Shown one piece after another: positions 1 to 8,220 of a DNA stretch of 64,000 bases. The notes beneath the pieces were generated by a model. The model had not been told where the DNA came from. It ran no database searches and saw only the letters and a list, made by a program, of their open reading frames with translations. This stretch comes from Roseitranquillus sp963709765 (GTDB lineage: Bacteria > Pseudomonadota > Alphaproteobacteria > Rhodobacterales > Rhodobacteraceae), in contig CAVPXL010000009.1 of assembly GCA_963709765.1 (NCBI GenBank), positions 1 to 64,000 of the forward strand, written 5' to 3'. Positions within the stretch are counted from its first letter, which is position 1. The number at the start of each line of letters is the position of its first letter. Position numbers and translations under genes: made by a program.

Positions 1-113
1 ATGTTCAACACGCCGATCCGGCTGTCTGTCTCATCGACGTCTCGCGTCCCGGATGACGGGTCGACGGCTCGGATCGCGCGAAAGGCGCTCTCGCCCCGCA
101 CTGCCCTCTTCAT
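1..113 (-). CDS. possible 5' end of a leftward gene, cut by the window edge
   Basis: An ATG at 113 on the minus strand opens a frame that stays open to the left edge (37 codons, beginning MKRAVRGES). It points away from the TAXI gene at 211, so it could be a divergent regulator of that transport operon. No family can be named from so short a piece, and chance opening in GC-rich DNA is a real alternative. Confidence 0.25.
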   Translation of the reverse strand, partial: MKRAVRGESAFRAIRAVDPSSGTRDVDETDSRIGVLN

Positions 114-210
114 CTGCGATCCTTCACGTTGACATTCGTCGCGACTGCCGATGGCATAGCGCGGCGAGCCAAAGGCCTGCGGGTCAGCGGCAATCAACGG
201 GAGGATATTC

Positions 211-1167
211 ATGAAACGAGCAGGTATCGCTCTGGCGGCATCGCTGGTCTTCGGCGCGGCAGCATCCGCACAGGATCTTTCGATCGCGACCGGAGGCACG
301 GGAGGGACGTATTACCCGTACGGCGGCGGTCTCGCCGAACTGATCGGGAAATACGTCGACGGCGCCTCGGCCACGGCCGAGGTCACGGGCGCGTCGGTCG
401 AGAACATGGCGTTGATCGCACAGCAGGAGACCGATCTTGCGATCGCCCTGGCCGACACGGTCTACGCAGCGGTCAACGGAACGGTCGATCCGTTCAAGAG
501 CCGGCCGGTGGACGCGCGCGCGCTGGCTTCGATCTACCCCAACGCGGTGCACATCGTGACGCTGGCGGACAGCGGAATCGCGGGTCTCGACGATCTGCGT
601 GGCAAGCGCGTCTCGGTCGGTGCCCCGGGTTCGGGAACCGAGGTCAACGCGGAACAGGTGCTGACCGCGGCGGGCATTACCTACGACGACATCGACGAGC
701 AGCGGCTGAACTTCAACGAGACGGCAGATGCGCTGCGTGACGGCGACATCGACGCCGGGTTCTGGAGCGTCGGCCCGCCGACGAGTTCGGTTCTGAACCT
801 GGCCGCGACGCGCGACATCTCCATCGTTCCGCTCACGCAGGAGCAGATCGACGCCGCGATCGAGCAGGAGCCGGTCTTTGCCGCCTACAAGCTGCGCGCC
901 GGACTCTACGACGGCGTGGACGAAGAGGTGCAGACCATCTCCATCCCGAACGTGCTGGTCGTGAACGCGGCGATGGACGATGAACTCGCCTACCAGATCA
1001 CCAAGGCGATGTTCGACCACACCGACGAGCTGATCGCGGTCCATCCGGCGGCGAATGACACGACGGTGGAGTTCTCGCTGAACTCGACGCCCATTCCGAT
1101 GCATCCGGGCGCGATCCGCTACTACGAGGAAATCGGCGCGACAGTGCCGGATCGCCTGCGCCCTTGA
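211..1167 (+). CDS. TAXI-family TRAP transporter solute-binding protein
   Basis: Periplasmic binding protein of a tripartite ATP-independent periplasmic (TRAP) transporter, TAXI type, which captures a carboxylate-like substrate for the fused permease at 1630. The 318-residue protein starts MKRAGIALAASL and has a signal peptide ending near ASAQD. Mature sequence opens with the TAXI hallmark IATGGTGGTYYPYGG (about residues 25-39), and later holds GVDEEVQTISIPNVLVV and MHPGAIRYYEE, both typical of the family. A GGAGG ribosome site lies 8 bases before the ATG at 211. Its stop overlaps the TTG start of the DUF1850 gene, so the three downstream genes form one operon. The substrate cannot be told from sequence; a glutamate/succinate-like acid is only a family-level guess. 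Confidence 0.93.
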   Translation: MKRAGIALAASLVFGAAASAQDLSIATGGTGGTYYPYGGGLAELIGKYVDGASATAEVTGASVENMALIAQQETDLAIALADTVYAAVNGTVDPFKSRPVDARALASIYPNAVHIVTLADSGIAGLDDLRGKRVSVGAPGSGTEVNAEQVLTAAGITYDDIDEQRLNFNETADALRDGDIDAGFWSVGPPTSSVLNLAATRDISIVPLTQEQIDAAIEQEPVFAAYKLRAGLYDGVDEEVQTISIPNVLVVNAAMDDELAYQITKAMFDHTDELIAVHPAANDTTVEFSLNSTPIPMHPGAIRYYEEIGATVPDRLRP

Positions 1168-1622
1168 CGGCGCATCGTGCAGGGCGGCCGCTTGCGGTCG
1201 CCCTGTCGCTTTGCACGGCCGCGGGCGGGAGCGCCGACACGCTGTCGATCGAAACCGATGTCCCGCTCGCCCGGATCGAGGTCGCGGACGGCGATGGCTG
1301 GTGCCTGCGCTGGAATCACTCCGTCACCGGCGGAGCGGTGGCCGACTGCTTCGTGAACGACTCCGGAGTGATGGTGCTGCACCGATCCTACCTGCACGAC
1401 TTCGCGGCCGGTCTGGGCGAGGTGCCGGGACGCGGCCATCTGCGCTCGGCCGAGGGCGGCGGCTACTGGATCGAGGACATCGACGAGGCCATCCCCGGCA
1501 ACGCCCTGCCCCTTCGCGTCGGACGTCCGCGCGTCGACCATCGACTGATCTCGGGCGACACCGAGATCGGCCTGAGCGACATCGCGGCGGGCCTGCGCGT
1601 CACGCTGCGCCTGATCCCCTGA
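1164..1622 (+). CDS. DUF1850 domain protein of a TAXI-TRAP operon
   Basis: Small 152-residue protein of the DUF1850 family, regularly found between TAXI binding proteins and TRAP permeases; its biochemical role is unknown. The TTG start at 1164 overlaps the stop of the preceding gene by four bases, which supports translational coupling. The N-terminus has a short hydrophobic stretch that could be an export signal ending near GGSAD. The core shows family-like WCLRWNHSVTGG (about residues 46-57) and HRSYLHDFAAGLGE. It ends 7 bases before the permease start. Family assignment rests on motif recall and gene order. Confidence 0.8.
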   Translation: MTAHRAGRPLAVALSLCTAAGGSADTLSIETDVPLARIEVADGDGWCLRWNHSVTGGAVADCFVNDSGVMVLHRSYLHDFAAGLGEVPGRGHLRSAEGGGYWIEDIDEAIPGNALPLRVGRPRVDHRLISGDTEIGLSDIAAGLRVTLRLIP

Positions 1623-1629
1623 GGAACCC

Positions 1630-3648
1630 ATGTCAGAGCCCGAAGAGCGCATAGGTCAATTCGTCGATCCCACCGGCGCGCCGACACAGGGCCGGACCAT
1701 CGCGGCCGTCATCGCCGTCGTGGCCATCGCCCTGTCGCTGTTCCAGCTTTACGGCGCCGGGATCGAGCCGATGGGCCTCTTCTACCAGCGATCGATCCAC
1801 CTGGCCTTCATCATGGCCCTGACCTTCCTGATGTTCCCGGCCTTCGGGGGGCGCGGGCGCGGGCCGCTCGGCTGGATCATAGACGGCGCGTTCCTCGCCG
1901 CAGCGGTGACAAGCGGCGCCTACATCGTCTGGAACCTCGACGCGATCTTCGCCCGCGCCGGGTTCTGGAGCCAGACCGACCTCTGGATGGGCCTGATCAC
2001 CACCGTCGCGGTCCTCGAGGCGAGCCGCCGTGCGATCGGCCTTCCGATGACCCTGATCGGTGTCGTCGCGATCCTCTATGGTCTGGCCGGACCGCGGGGC
2101 GAGCTGCCGTGGCTGGGCGAATGGCTTCCCGGCATTCTTTCACACCGGGGCAACAGCCTGGAGCGGCTCACGGGTCAGCTCTATCTGGGTCAGGAAGGGA
2201 TCTACGGCCTGCCGCTCGGGGTCGCCGCGACCTACATCTTCGTCTTCGTCCTCTTCGGCGCGTTCCTCGAAGTGACCGGCGCTGGCAAGTTCTTCATCGA
2301 CCTCGCCTACGCCATGACCGGCCGAAAGCCGGGCGGCCCTGCAAAGGCGGCGGTGCTGGCCTCGGCCGGCATGGGGTCGATCAGCGGATCCGCCATCGCC
2401 AACGTCGTGACCACCGGCGCCTTCACGATCCCCTTGATGAAGCGTCTCGGCTACAAGCCCGCGCAGGCTGGCGGCATCGAGGCGGCCGCTTCCACCGGCG
2501 GGCAGATCACGCCCCCGCTGATGGGCGCAGGCGCGTTCCTGATCTCGGAATACACGCGCGTGCCCTACGTCGACATCGTGCTCGTCTCGATCTACCCGGC
2601 GATCCTCTATCTCGGCACGGTCTATCTCTTCGTGCATATCGTCGCGATGAAGGCCGGCATGAAGGGCATGCCCGCCGACGAGTTGCCGAGCGTCATCGAC
2701 ACGCTCAAGGCCGGGTGGCAATTCGTCCTGCCGCTCTTCCTGCTGATCTTCCTGCTGGTGCAGAACCTGTCGCCCATGCGCGTCGGATTCTGGGCGATCC
2801 TGTCGGTGGTGGCGGTGGCGCTCCTGCGCCGCAGCGTCGAGATTCTCGTGCTCGAACCCCGCAACGGCCACCCGGCCACCGCCAGCCGCATCGCGGCCGC
2901 GATACGCTCGGGGCTCACATTGCTTGGACAGGCGCTGGTCCTGGGGGCACGCAACGCGGTTGCCGTGTCCATGGCCTGCGCCATCGCCGGCATCATCGTC
3001 GGCGTCGTCGGGCTGACCGGGCTCGGGCTCAAGTTTTCCTCGATGATGATCGCCTTTTCCGGCGGCAACCTCGTTCTCGCGCTGATCCTCGTGCTCATCG
3101 CCAGCCTGATCCTCGGGATGGGGCTCCCGGTCACGGCGTCGTACATCGTGCTGATCGTGCTCGTCGGTCCGGCTCTGGCCAACGAGTTCGGCGTGCCGCT
3201 CCTGATCGCGCATCTGGTGGTGTTCTGGTACAGTCAGGACAGCAACGTCACGCCGCCCATAGCCCTGGCTGGCTTTGCGGGCGCGGCGATCGCCGGGTCG
3301 AAACCGCTGGAGACCAGCATCCAGGCGTGGAAGTTCGCCAAGGGCCTCTACCTGATCCCGGTCTTCATGGTCTACAATCCGGAGCTGATCCTCGGTGGGC
3401 CGGTTCCTTACGTGATCTTCACCGGACTCATCGCGGCCCTGTCTCTCGCTGCCTTCGCCGGGGCGATCGAGGGCTACCTCTTTGCACCGATGGACATCGT
3501 GTCGCGTCTGCTGATCGTGCCCAGCACCATCGCGGTCTTTCATCCGACGATGACCATCGAAGTTGCGGGGGCGGCGGGCCTCACGCTGCTTCTCGGGCTC
3601 AACTGGCTCAAGGGCCGGCGCGCGGCGGCGACACTCAGTCCCGGGTGA
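1630..3648 (+). CDS. TRAP transporter fused permease (DctQM type, TAXI family)
   Basis: Inner-membrane permease that couples an ion gradient to uptake of the solute delivered by the TAXI protein. At 672 residues it fuses the small four-helix DctQ-like part (about residues 25-170) with the large DctM-like part, as usual for TAXI systems. Conserved DctM stretches are visible: GSISGSAIANVVTTG (about 253-267), STGGQITPPLMGAG (about 289-302) and a second half with LGMGLPVTASYI. RBS GAGGA lies just before the ATG at 1630. The gene closes the rightward operon and converges on tctA, with a hairpin between them. Confidence 0.95.
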   Translation: MSEPEERIGQFVDPTGAPTQGRTIAAVIAVVAIALSLFQLYGAGIEPMGLFYQRSIHLAFIMALTFLMFPAFGGRGRGPLGWIIDGAFLAAAVTSGAYIVWNLDAIFARAGFWSQTDLWMGLITTVAVLEASRRAIGLPMTLIGVVAILYGLAGPRGELPWLGEWLPGILSHRGNSLERLTGQLYLGQEGIYGLPLGVAATYIFVFVLFGAFLEVTGAGKFFIDLAYAMTGRKPGGPAKAAVLASAGMGSISGSAIANVVTTGAFTIPLMKRLGYKPAQAGGIEAAASTGGQITPPLMGAGAFLISEYTRVPYVDIVLVSIYPAILYLGTVYLFVHIVAMKAGMKGMPADELPSVIDTLKAGWQFVLPLFLLIFLLVQNLSPMRVGFWAILSVVAVALLRRSVEILVLEPRNGHPATASRIAAAIRSGLTLLGQALVLGARNAVAVSMACAIAGIIVGVVGLTGLGLKFSSMMIAFSGGNLVLALILVLIASLILGMGLPVTASYIVLIVLVGPALANEFGVPLLIAHLVVFWYSQDSNVTPPIALAGFAGAAIAGSKPLETSIQAWKFAKGLYLIPVFMVYNPELILGGPVPYVIFTGLIAALSLAAFAGAIEGYLFAPMDIVSRLLIVPSTIAVFHPTMTIEVAGAAGLTLLLGLNWLKGRRAAATLSPG

Positions 3649-3657
3649 CGGGCAGCG

Positions 3658-3681
3658 GCGCCGCGCGAACCCGCGCGGCGC
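3658..3681. terminator. bidirectional terminator-like hairpin between TRAP permease and tctA
   Basis: A perfect 10-bp stem (GCGCCGCGCG at 3658-3667 with CGCGCGGCGC at 3672-3681) and a 4-base loop lie in the 40-base gap between two converging operons. There is no clear T-run on either side, so Rho-independent termination is inferred from stem and position only. Confidence 0.55.
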
Positions 3682-3688
3682 TTCGCCA

Positions 3689-5230
3689 TCAGTCGGTCAT
3701 GCCGCCCGGCTCTTCCCCGGAGATGTGCATCCGCCGCCGGATGCCCGCGCCGACCAGGATCGGCAAGATGAATCCGACCAGAGCCACCGTCCAGAGACCG
3801 ATGGCCAGCGGCGAACCGACGAGTACGCTCCAGTCGCCGTCCGAGATGCTGATCGCGCGGCGCATGTTCACCTCCATCTCGTTGCCGAGCAGCGTGCCGA
3901 GGATCACCGGCACGAGAGGCACTTCCATCTTGCGCAAAGCCCAGCCGCCGATTCCGAAAAGCACCATGACCATCAGGTCGAAGCTCGACCCCGAGATGCC
4001 GTAGATCCCAACGAACGAGATCATCGCGACCACCGGCATCAGGATCCGCGGCGGCACCAGCAAGACGCGGGTGAACAGGCCGACCATGGGAATGTTCATC
4101 GCCAGCAGCATGAAGTTGCCGATGAAGAGCGCCGCGATCAGGCCCCAGACCACATCCGGGTTCTGGGTGAAGAGAAGCGGACCCGGCGTGATGTTGAGCG
4201 CCAGCAGCACCGCCAGCAGCACCGCCGTCGTGCCTGATCCCGGAACGCCAAGCGCCAGCATCGGCACCAGCGCGCCGCCCGCCGCCGCGTTGTTGCCTGC
4301 CTCTGGCGCCGCCACCCCGCGCGGATCGCCCTTGCCGAACGTGCCCTCGCGGTCGACCAGCCGCTTTTCCACGGAATAGGAGATGAACGAGCCCAGCGAC
4401 GCCCCCGCTCCGGGCAGCACACCCGCAAGGAAGCCGAGAACCGTGGTGCGCAGCATCGTCGGCGTGCAATAGCGGATCAGGGACCACGGCGGGACGATGC
4501 GCCCGATCTCCATCCTCGGCTTGTTCGAGATGTCGTGCTCGGTACCGCGGTGTTCGAGGAAGATGAAGACCTCCGACAACGCGAACAGACCGACGATCGC
4601 CACGAGAAAGTCGATCCCGTCGTAAAGATGCACCTCGCCGAAGGTGAAGCGCGGCACGCCGGTCTGCGTATCGACCCCGATCATGGCGAGCCCCAGACCA
4701 AGTGCGGCGGCAAAGGCGGACTTGGCCTGGTTCGTGGCCGAGATCCCGCCCAGCGTCATGAAGGCCAGCGCGAAGAGCGCGAAATACTCGGCCGGCCCGA
4801 AGAGGAGCGCCACCTTGACGAGCTGCGGCGCCAGCAGCACCAGCCCGCAGGTGGCGAAGAACGCCCCCACGAACGAGGCCACGCCCGACAGCGCCAGCGC
4901 CTCGCCCGCCCTGCCCTGCTGGGCCATCGGATAGCCATCGAGACATGTCATCATCGCCGGCTCGTCGCCGGGAATGTTGAGCAGGATCGAGCTGATCCGC
5001 CCGCCATACATCGCGCCGTAATAGACCGAGGTCAGCAGGATCAGCGACGGCGTCGCGCCAAGGCCCAACGTGAAGGCCAGCGGGATCAGGATCGCGACGC
5101 CGTTCGACGGCCCGAGACCGGGCAGCGCGCCCATGATCGTTCCCAGAAAGCAGCCCATGAGCGCGAGGCCCATGTTCTGCCATGTCATCGCAACGGCGAA
5201 ACCGTCGGCGAGATTTGAAAGGGTGTCCAT
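3689..5230 (-). CDS. tctA: tripartite tricarboxylate transporter permease, TctA family
   Basis: Large membrane subunit of a tripartite tricarboxylate transporter, a secondary carrier served by a periplasmic TctC protein. Length (513 residues) is typical, with about a dozen hydrophobic segments. The N-terminal signature ALPGLGPSNGVAILIPL (about residues 34-50) and the internal repeat-related VLPGAGASLGSFISY (about 265-280) are the two glycine-rich stretches diagnostic of TctA. The ATG at 5230 lies 10 bases after the tctB stop. It is the last gene of the leftward tctCBA operon. Citrate or another di/tricarboxylate is the family-level expectation; the actual substrate is unknown. Confidence 0.95.
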   Translation of the reverse strand: MDTLSNLADGFAVAMTWQNMGLALMGCFLGTIMGALPGLGPSNGVAILIPLAFTLGLGATPSLILLTSVYYGAMYGGRISSILLNIPGDEPAMMTCLDGYPMAQQGRAGEALALSGVASFVGAFFATCGLVLLAPQLVKVALLFGPAEYFALFALAFMTLGGISATNQAKSAFAAALGLGLAMIGVDTQTGVPRFTFGEVHLYDGIDFLVAIVGLFALSEVFIFLEHRGTEHDISNKPRMEIGRIVPPWSLIRYCTPTMLRTTVLGFLAGVLPGAGASLGSFISYSVEKRLVDREGTFGKGDPRGVAAPEAGNNAAAGGALVPMLALGVPGSGTTAVLLAVLLALNITPGPLLFTQNPDVVWGLIAALFIGNFMLLAMNIPMVGLFTRVLLVPPRILMPVVAMISFVGIYGISGSSFDLMVMVLFGIGGWALRKMEVPLVPVILGTLLGNEMEVNMRRAISISDGDWSVLVGSPLAIGLWTVALVGFILPILVGAGIRRRMHISGEEPGGMTD

Positions 5231-5240
5231 GCGCGCGTCC

Positions 5241-5672
5241 TCAGAAGCCCAGCGGGCCCTCGGCGAGGCTGAGCCCCAGCACCAGGCGGAAGATGACGTA
5301 GATGCCGATCGACGTGCCCACGCCGATCACGATGCTCTCCAGCGGGCGCGAGCCCAGTCGCCAGGTGAGATACCCCGCGGCGAGGGTCGTCGCGATGATG
5401 AAGCCCAGCATCGGCAGCGCCTCGGCATAGGCGAGCATCACCAGCGCCGCGAGACCGATCTCGGCCAGACGTCCGGCGCGCGGCCAGTGCGGTTCGGGAT
5501 CCGGCTTGAGAAGAAACCAGATCGACGCGACGCCCATGAGCACCGCAATGATGTAGGGAAAAGCCTTGGGGCCGACTGCGTCGGACAGGAAACTCTCCTG
5601 AATGATCGACGCCTGCCAGGCGAAGAACACGGCCAGGATCAGACCGATCCCCCCGAATATGCGGTCGCTCAT
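5241..5672 (-). CDS. tctB: tripartite tricarboxylate transporter small permease, TctB family
   Basis: Small four-helix membrane subunit that pairs with TctA. The start MSDRIFGGIGLILAVFF at 5672 is chosen over an upstream frame opening because hydrophobic sequence begins at once and a GGGGAGA-type ribosome site precedes it. The 143-residue length and four hydrophobic segments (about residues 5-25, 38-55, 75-105, 112-132) fit the family. It sits between tctC and tctA in the usual order for this transporter, with the hairpin at 5704-5725 separating it from tctC. Confidence 0.88.
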   Translation of the reverse strand: MSDRIFGGIGLILAVFFAWQASIIQESFLSDAVGPKAFPYIIAVLMGVASIWFLLKPDPEPHWPRAGRLAEIGLAALVMLAYAEALPMLGFIIATTLAAGYLTWRLGSRPLESIVIGVGTSIGIYVIFRLVLGLSLAEGPLGF

Positions 5673-5703
5673 CCGGATATCTCCCCTCGTCGCCTTTGTG
5701 GCG

Positions 5704-5725
5704 GGCGCCCCGGGATCGGGGCGCC
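5704..5725 (-). terminator. intercistronic hairpin between tctC and tctB
   Basis: Stem GGCGCCCCG (5704-5712) pairs with CGGGGCGCC (5717-5725) across a GGAT loop. It directly follows tctC within the operon. Such a structure can stabilise the binding-protein message or attenuate read-through into the membrane genes; which applies here is inference. Confidence 0.5.
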
Positions 5726-5737
5726 GCACCCTTCGCG

Positions 5738-6721
5738 TTACTGCAGGATGCCGATCTCGCGCGACAGATCCTGAATGTTTTGCACGGATTCGGCCACGAA
5801 GCTCTGGAATTCCTCGCCCTGCAGGTCGAGGGGCGCCAGGCCGTTGGACTCCATCACCGCCTGCCATTCCGGGCTGTCGTAGAGCGTGTCGATCTGCTCA
5901 ACCCAGTAATCATAGGCGGCGTCGCTCATGTCGCCGGGCGCGTAGAACCCGCGCCAGTTGGCGCCCACCGCTTCGATCCCCTGCTCGCGCGCGGTCGGGA
6001 TCTCGGCAAACTCACCTTCCAGCCGTTCTGGCGCGAGAACCGCCACGACCTTGATGTCGCCCGACTGAACGAAGCCCTGCGCCTCTGACAGGTCGCCGGT
6101 GAACGCCTGCAACGATCCGGCCAGAAGCTGCGTCACAGCCTCGCCGCCGCCGGCGAAGGCGATGTACTTCACGCTGCGCACATCCTCGATACCCGCCGCG
6201 CGCGCCGCGATCAGCACCTTCAAGTGGTCCCAGCCGCCCACGGCCGAGCCGCCGCCGATCGCGATCGAGGACGGGTCGGCCTTCATCGCCTCCATCAGAT
6301 CGGACAGCGTCTCGTACTCGCTGTCGGCGGCCACGGCGATCACGCCGTAATCCGCGCCGACCGACCCGATCCAGCGCACCTGGTCCATGGTGTTGCCCGG
6401 ATAGGCGTTCTGCGCCAGACGCGTGGCGGTCGCGGACGAGGCCGCCACGATCAGGTCGTCGTCGTCGTTGCGCTTGTTGACCACCTCGGCGTAGGCCACG
6501 CCGCCACCGCCGCCCGACAGGTTCACGACCTGCATGGTCGACGGGATCAGGCCCAGATCCTGCAGCGTCTTGCCCACCTGACGGCAGGTGAAGTCCCAGC
6601 CGCCGCCGGGGTTCGCCGGCGCGATGCATTCGGGGTTTTCCGGCTCGAAGCCCTGCGCGAGCGTCGGTCCGCCAAGCGCCAGAAGCGCCAGCCCCGCTGC
6701 CAGCGGAATTTTCTTGAACAT
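5738..6721 (-). CDS. tctC: tripartite tricarboxylate transporter substrate-binding protein, TctC/Bug family
   Basis: Periplasmic binding protein for the TctAB carrier. The start MFKKIPLAAGLALL at 6721 gives a classic signal peptide cleaved near TLAQG; an earlier in-frame start seven codons upstream adds nothing. The 327-residue length is typical. The mature N-terminus holds ECIAPANPGGGWDFTCR, the Bug-family carboxylate-pocket loop (PGGGxDxxxR type), and VRWIGSVGADYGVIAVAAD follows near residue 105. It is first in the leftward operon and diverges from the M24 hydrolase, with about 200 bases between them for control elements, none of which I could define. Confidence 0.93.
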   Translation of the reverse strand: MFKKIPLAAGLALLALGGPTLAQGFEPENPECIAPANPGGGWDFTCRQVGKTLQDLGLIPSTMQVVNLSGGGGGVAYAEVVNKRNDDDDLIVAASSATATRLAQNAYPGNTMDQVRWIGSVGADYGVIAVAADSEYETLSDLMEAMKADPSSIAIGGGSAVGGWDHLKVLIAARAAGIEDVRSVKYIAFAGGGEAVTQLLAGSLQAFTGDLSEAQGFVQSGDIKVVAVLAPERLEGEFAEIPTAREQGIEAVGANWRGFYAPGDMSDAAYDYWVEQIDTLYDSPEWQAVMESNGLAPLDLQGEEFQSFVAESVQNIQDLSREIGILQ

Positions 6722-6924
6722 GTAGTGTCCTCCCAGTTGCACTCATGCCCCGGCCCCATTGCCAGGGCGTCGGTCACTCTCCCTGTGCAGCCCGTTCGAC
6801 CGCTGCCGTCAAGCTCCTCTTTGCCACGACGGCCCGATGAGCGTCCGCAAGGCGTCCGTCGCGCCTTGCCGTGTCCGACGCCCGGCGTCACGATCCGAGG
6901 GTCAGAGTCACGAGGCCGCCGCCC

Positions 6925-8112
6925 ATGAGTCCAGCCCAGTCACCCGTCTTCACCGACGCCGAATACGCAGCCCGCCTCGCGAGGGTACGCGCCGCGATGG
7001 AGGAGGCGGGCGTCGAGACGCTGATCGTGTCTGACCCGTCGAACATGGCCTGGCTCACCGGCTATGACGGCTGGTCCTTCTACGTGCATCAGGCGGTGAT
7101 CGTCGGACCCGCCGGTCCGCCCGTCTGGTTCGGTCGAAGGATGGACGCACCGGGCGCCCTGCGGACGTGCTACATGAGCGATCCCGACCTCATCGCCTAT
7201 CCCGACGACTACGTTCAGACGCCCGAACGGCATCCGATGGAGTATCTGGCCGCGCGGCTGACCGACCGGGGCTGGCACACGGGCCGGATCGGGGTGGAGA
7301 TGGACAATTACTGGTTCTCGGCCCGCGCGTTCCAGGCCCTGTCCGCCGCCCTGCCACGGCCGCCCGCCGACGCGACGAGCCTCGTCAACTGGCAGCGCGG
7401 GGTGAAATCGCCCGCCGAGCTTGACCTGATGCGCGCGGCGGGGCGGATCGTGGAGCGGATGCACGCCCGCGTGGCCGACCTCATCGCACCGGGGATGCGC
7501 AAATGCGACCTCGTGGCCGAGATCTACGATGCCGCCCTGCGCTATGACGACGAGCTTGGACGTGGGGGCGACTACCCCGCGATCGTCCCGCTGCTGCCAT
7601 CAGGCACCGATGCCGCGGCACCGCACCTGACGTGGGACGACCGACCGCTCAGGACCGGCGAAGGCACGTTCTTCGAGCTTGCAGGCTGCGTGCGCCGCTA
7701 CCATTGCCCGCTCAGCCGCACCGTGTTCCTGGGACAGCCGCCGCAAAGCGTTCTGGATGCCGAACAGGCGGTTCTGGAGGGCATGGAGGCAGGGCTGGAA
7801 CAGGCCCGCCCCGGCAGGACCTGCGCGGATATCGCAGATGCATTCTTCGCCGTCCTGAGACGCCATGGCGTGGAGAAGAGCAGCCGCACCGGTTATCCGA
7901 TCGGCCTGTCCTACCCGCCCGACTGGGGAGAGCGGACCTGCTCGTTGCGCCCCGGCGACCGCACCGAATTGCTGCCGGGCATGACGTTCCACTTCATGAC
8001 CGGCCTGTGGGAAGCGGATTGGGGGCTGGAGATCACCGAGTCCATCGCCATCACCGAGGGCGCACCGGAATGCCTCGCACACGTCCCGCGCGAGATGCTG
8101 ATCAAGGCATGA
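6925..8112 (+). CDS. M24-family hydrolase, ectoine hydrolase (DoeA)-like
   Basis: Cytoplasmic pita-bread hydrolase of the creatinase/aminopeptidase-P superfamily, 395 residues. The N-terminal domain carries DPSNMAWLTGYDGWSFYVHQ (about residues 38-57) and YPDDYVQTPERHPMEYLA (about 92-109), strongly reminiscent of DoeA, which opens the ectoine ring. In the catalytic half the Asp ligands of metal-dependent M24 enzymes look replaced (ELAGC and YHCPLSRT), as in the non-metallo creatinase/DoeA branch. The ATG at 6925 is preferred to an upstream opening because the MSPAQSPVFTDAEYAARL start matches the family. It diverges from tctC. No other ectoine-catabolism gene is visible nearby, so a related amide or N-acyl substrate remains possible. 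Confidence 0.8.
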   Translation: MSPAQSPVFTDAEYAARLARVRAAMEEAGVETLIVSDPSNMAWLTGYDGWSFYVHQAVIVGPAGPPVWFGRRMDAPGALRTCYMSDPDLIAYPDDYVQTPERHPMEYLAARLTDRGWHTGRIGVEMDNYWFSARAFQALSAALPRPPADATSLVNWQRGVKSPAELDLMRAAGRIVERMHARVADLIAPGMRKCDLVAEIYDAALRYDDELGRGGDYPAIVPLLPSGTDAAAPHLTWDDRPLRTGEGTFFELAGCVRRYHCPLSRTVFLGQPPQSVLDAEQAVLEGMEAGLEQARPGRTCADIADAFFAVLRRHGVEKSSRTGYPIGLSYPPDWGERTCSLRPGDRTELLPGMTFHFMTGLWEADWGLEITESIAITEGAPECLAHVPREMLIKA

Positions 8113-8220
8113 CCCGCAACGGCGACTGCCGCGGTCACCCGATCAGGGCGCCGCGACAGGATCGCCGTTCATGGTGTGGCGGTGAAGCCGGAGCGTCGAC
8201 GGCGCCCCAGCCGTCCTTCG

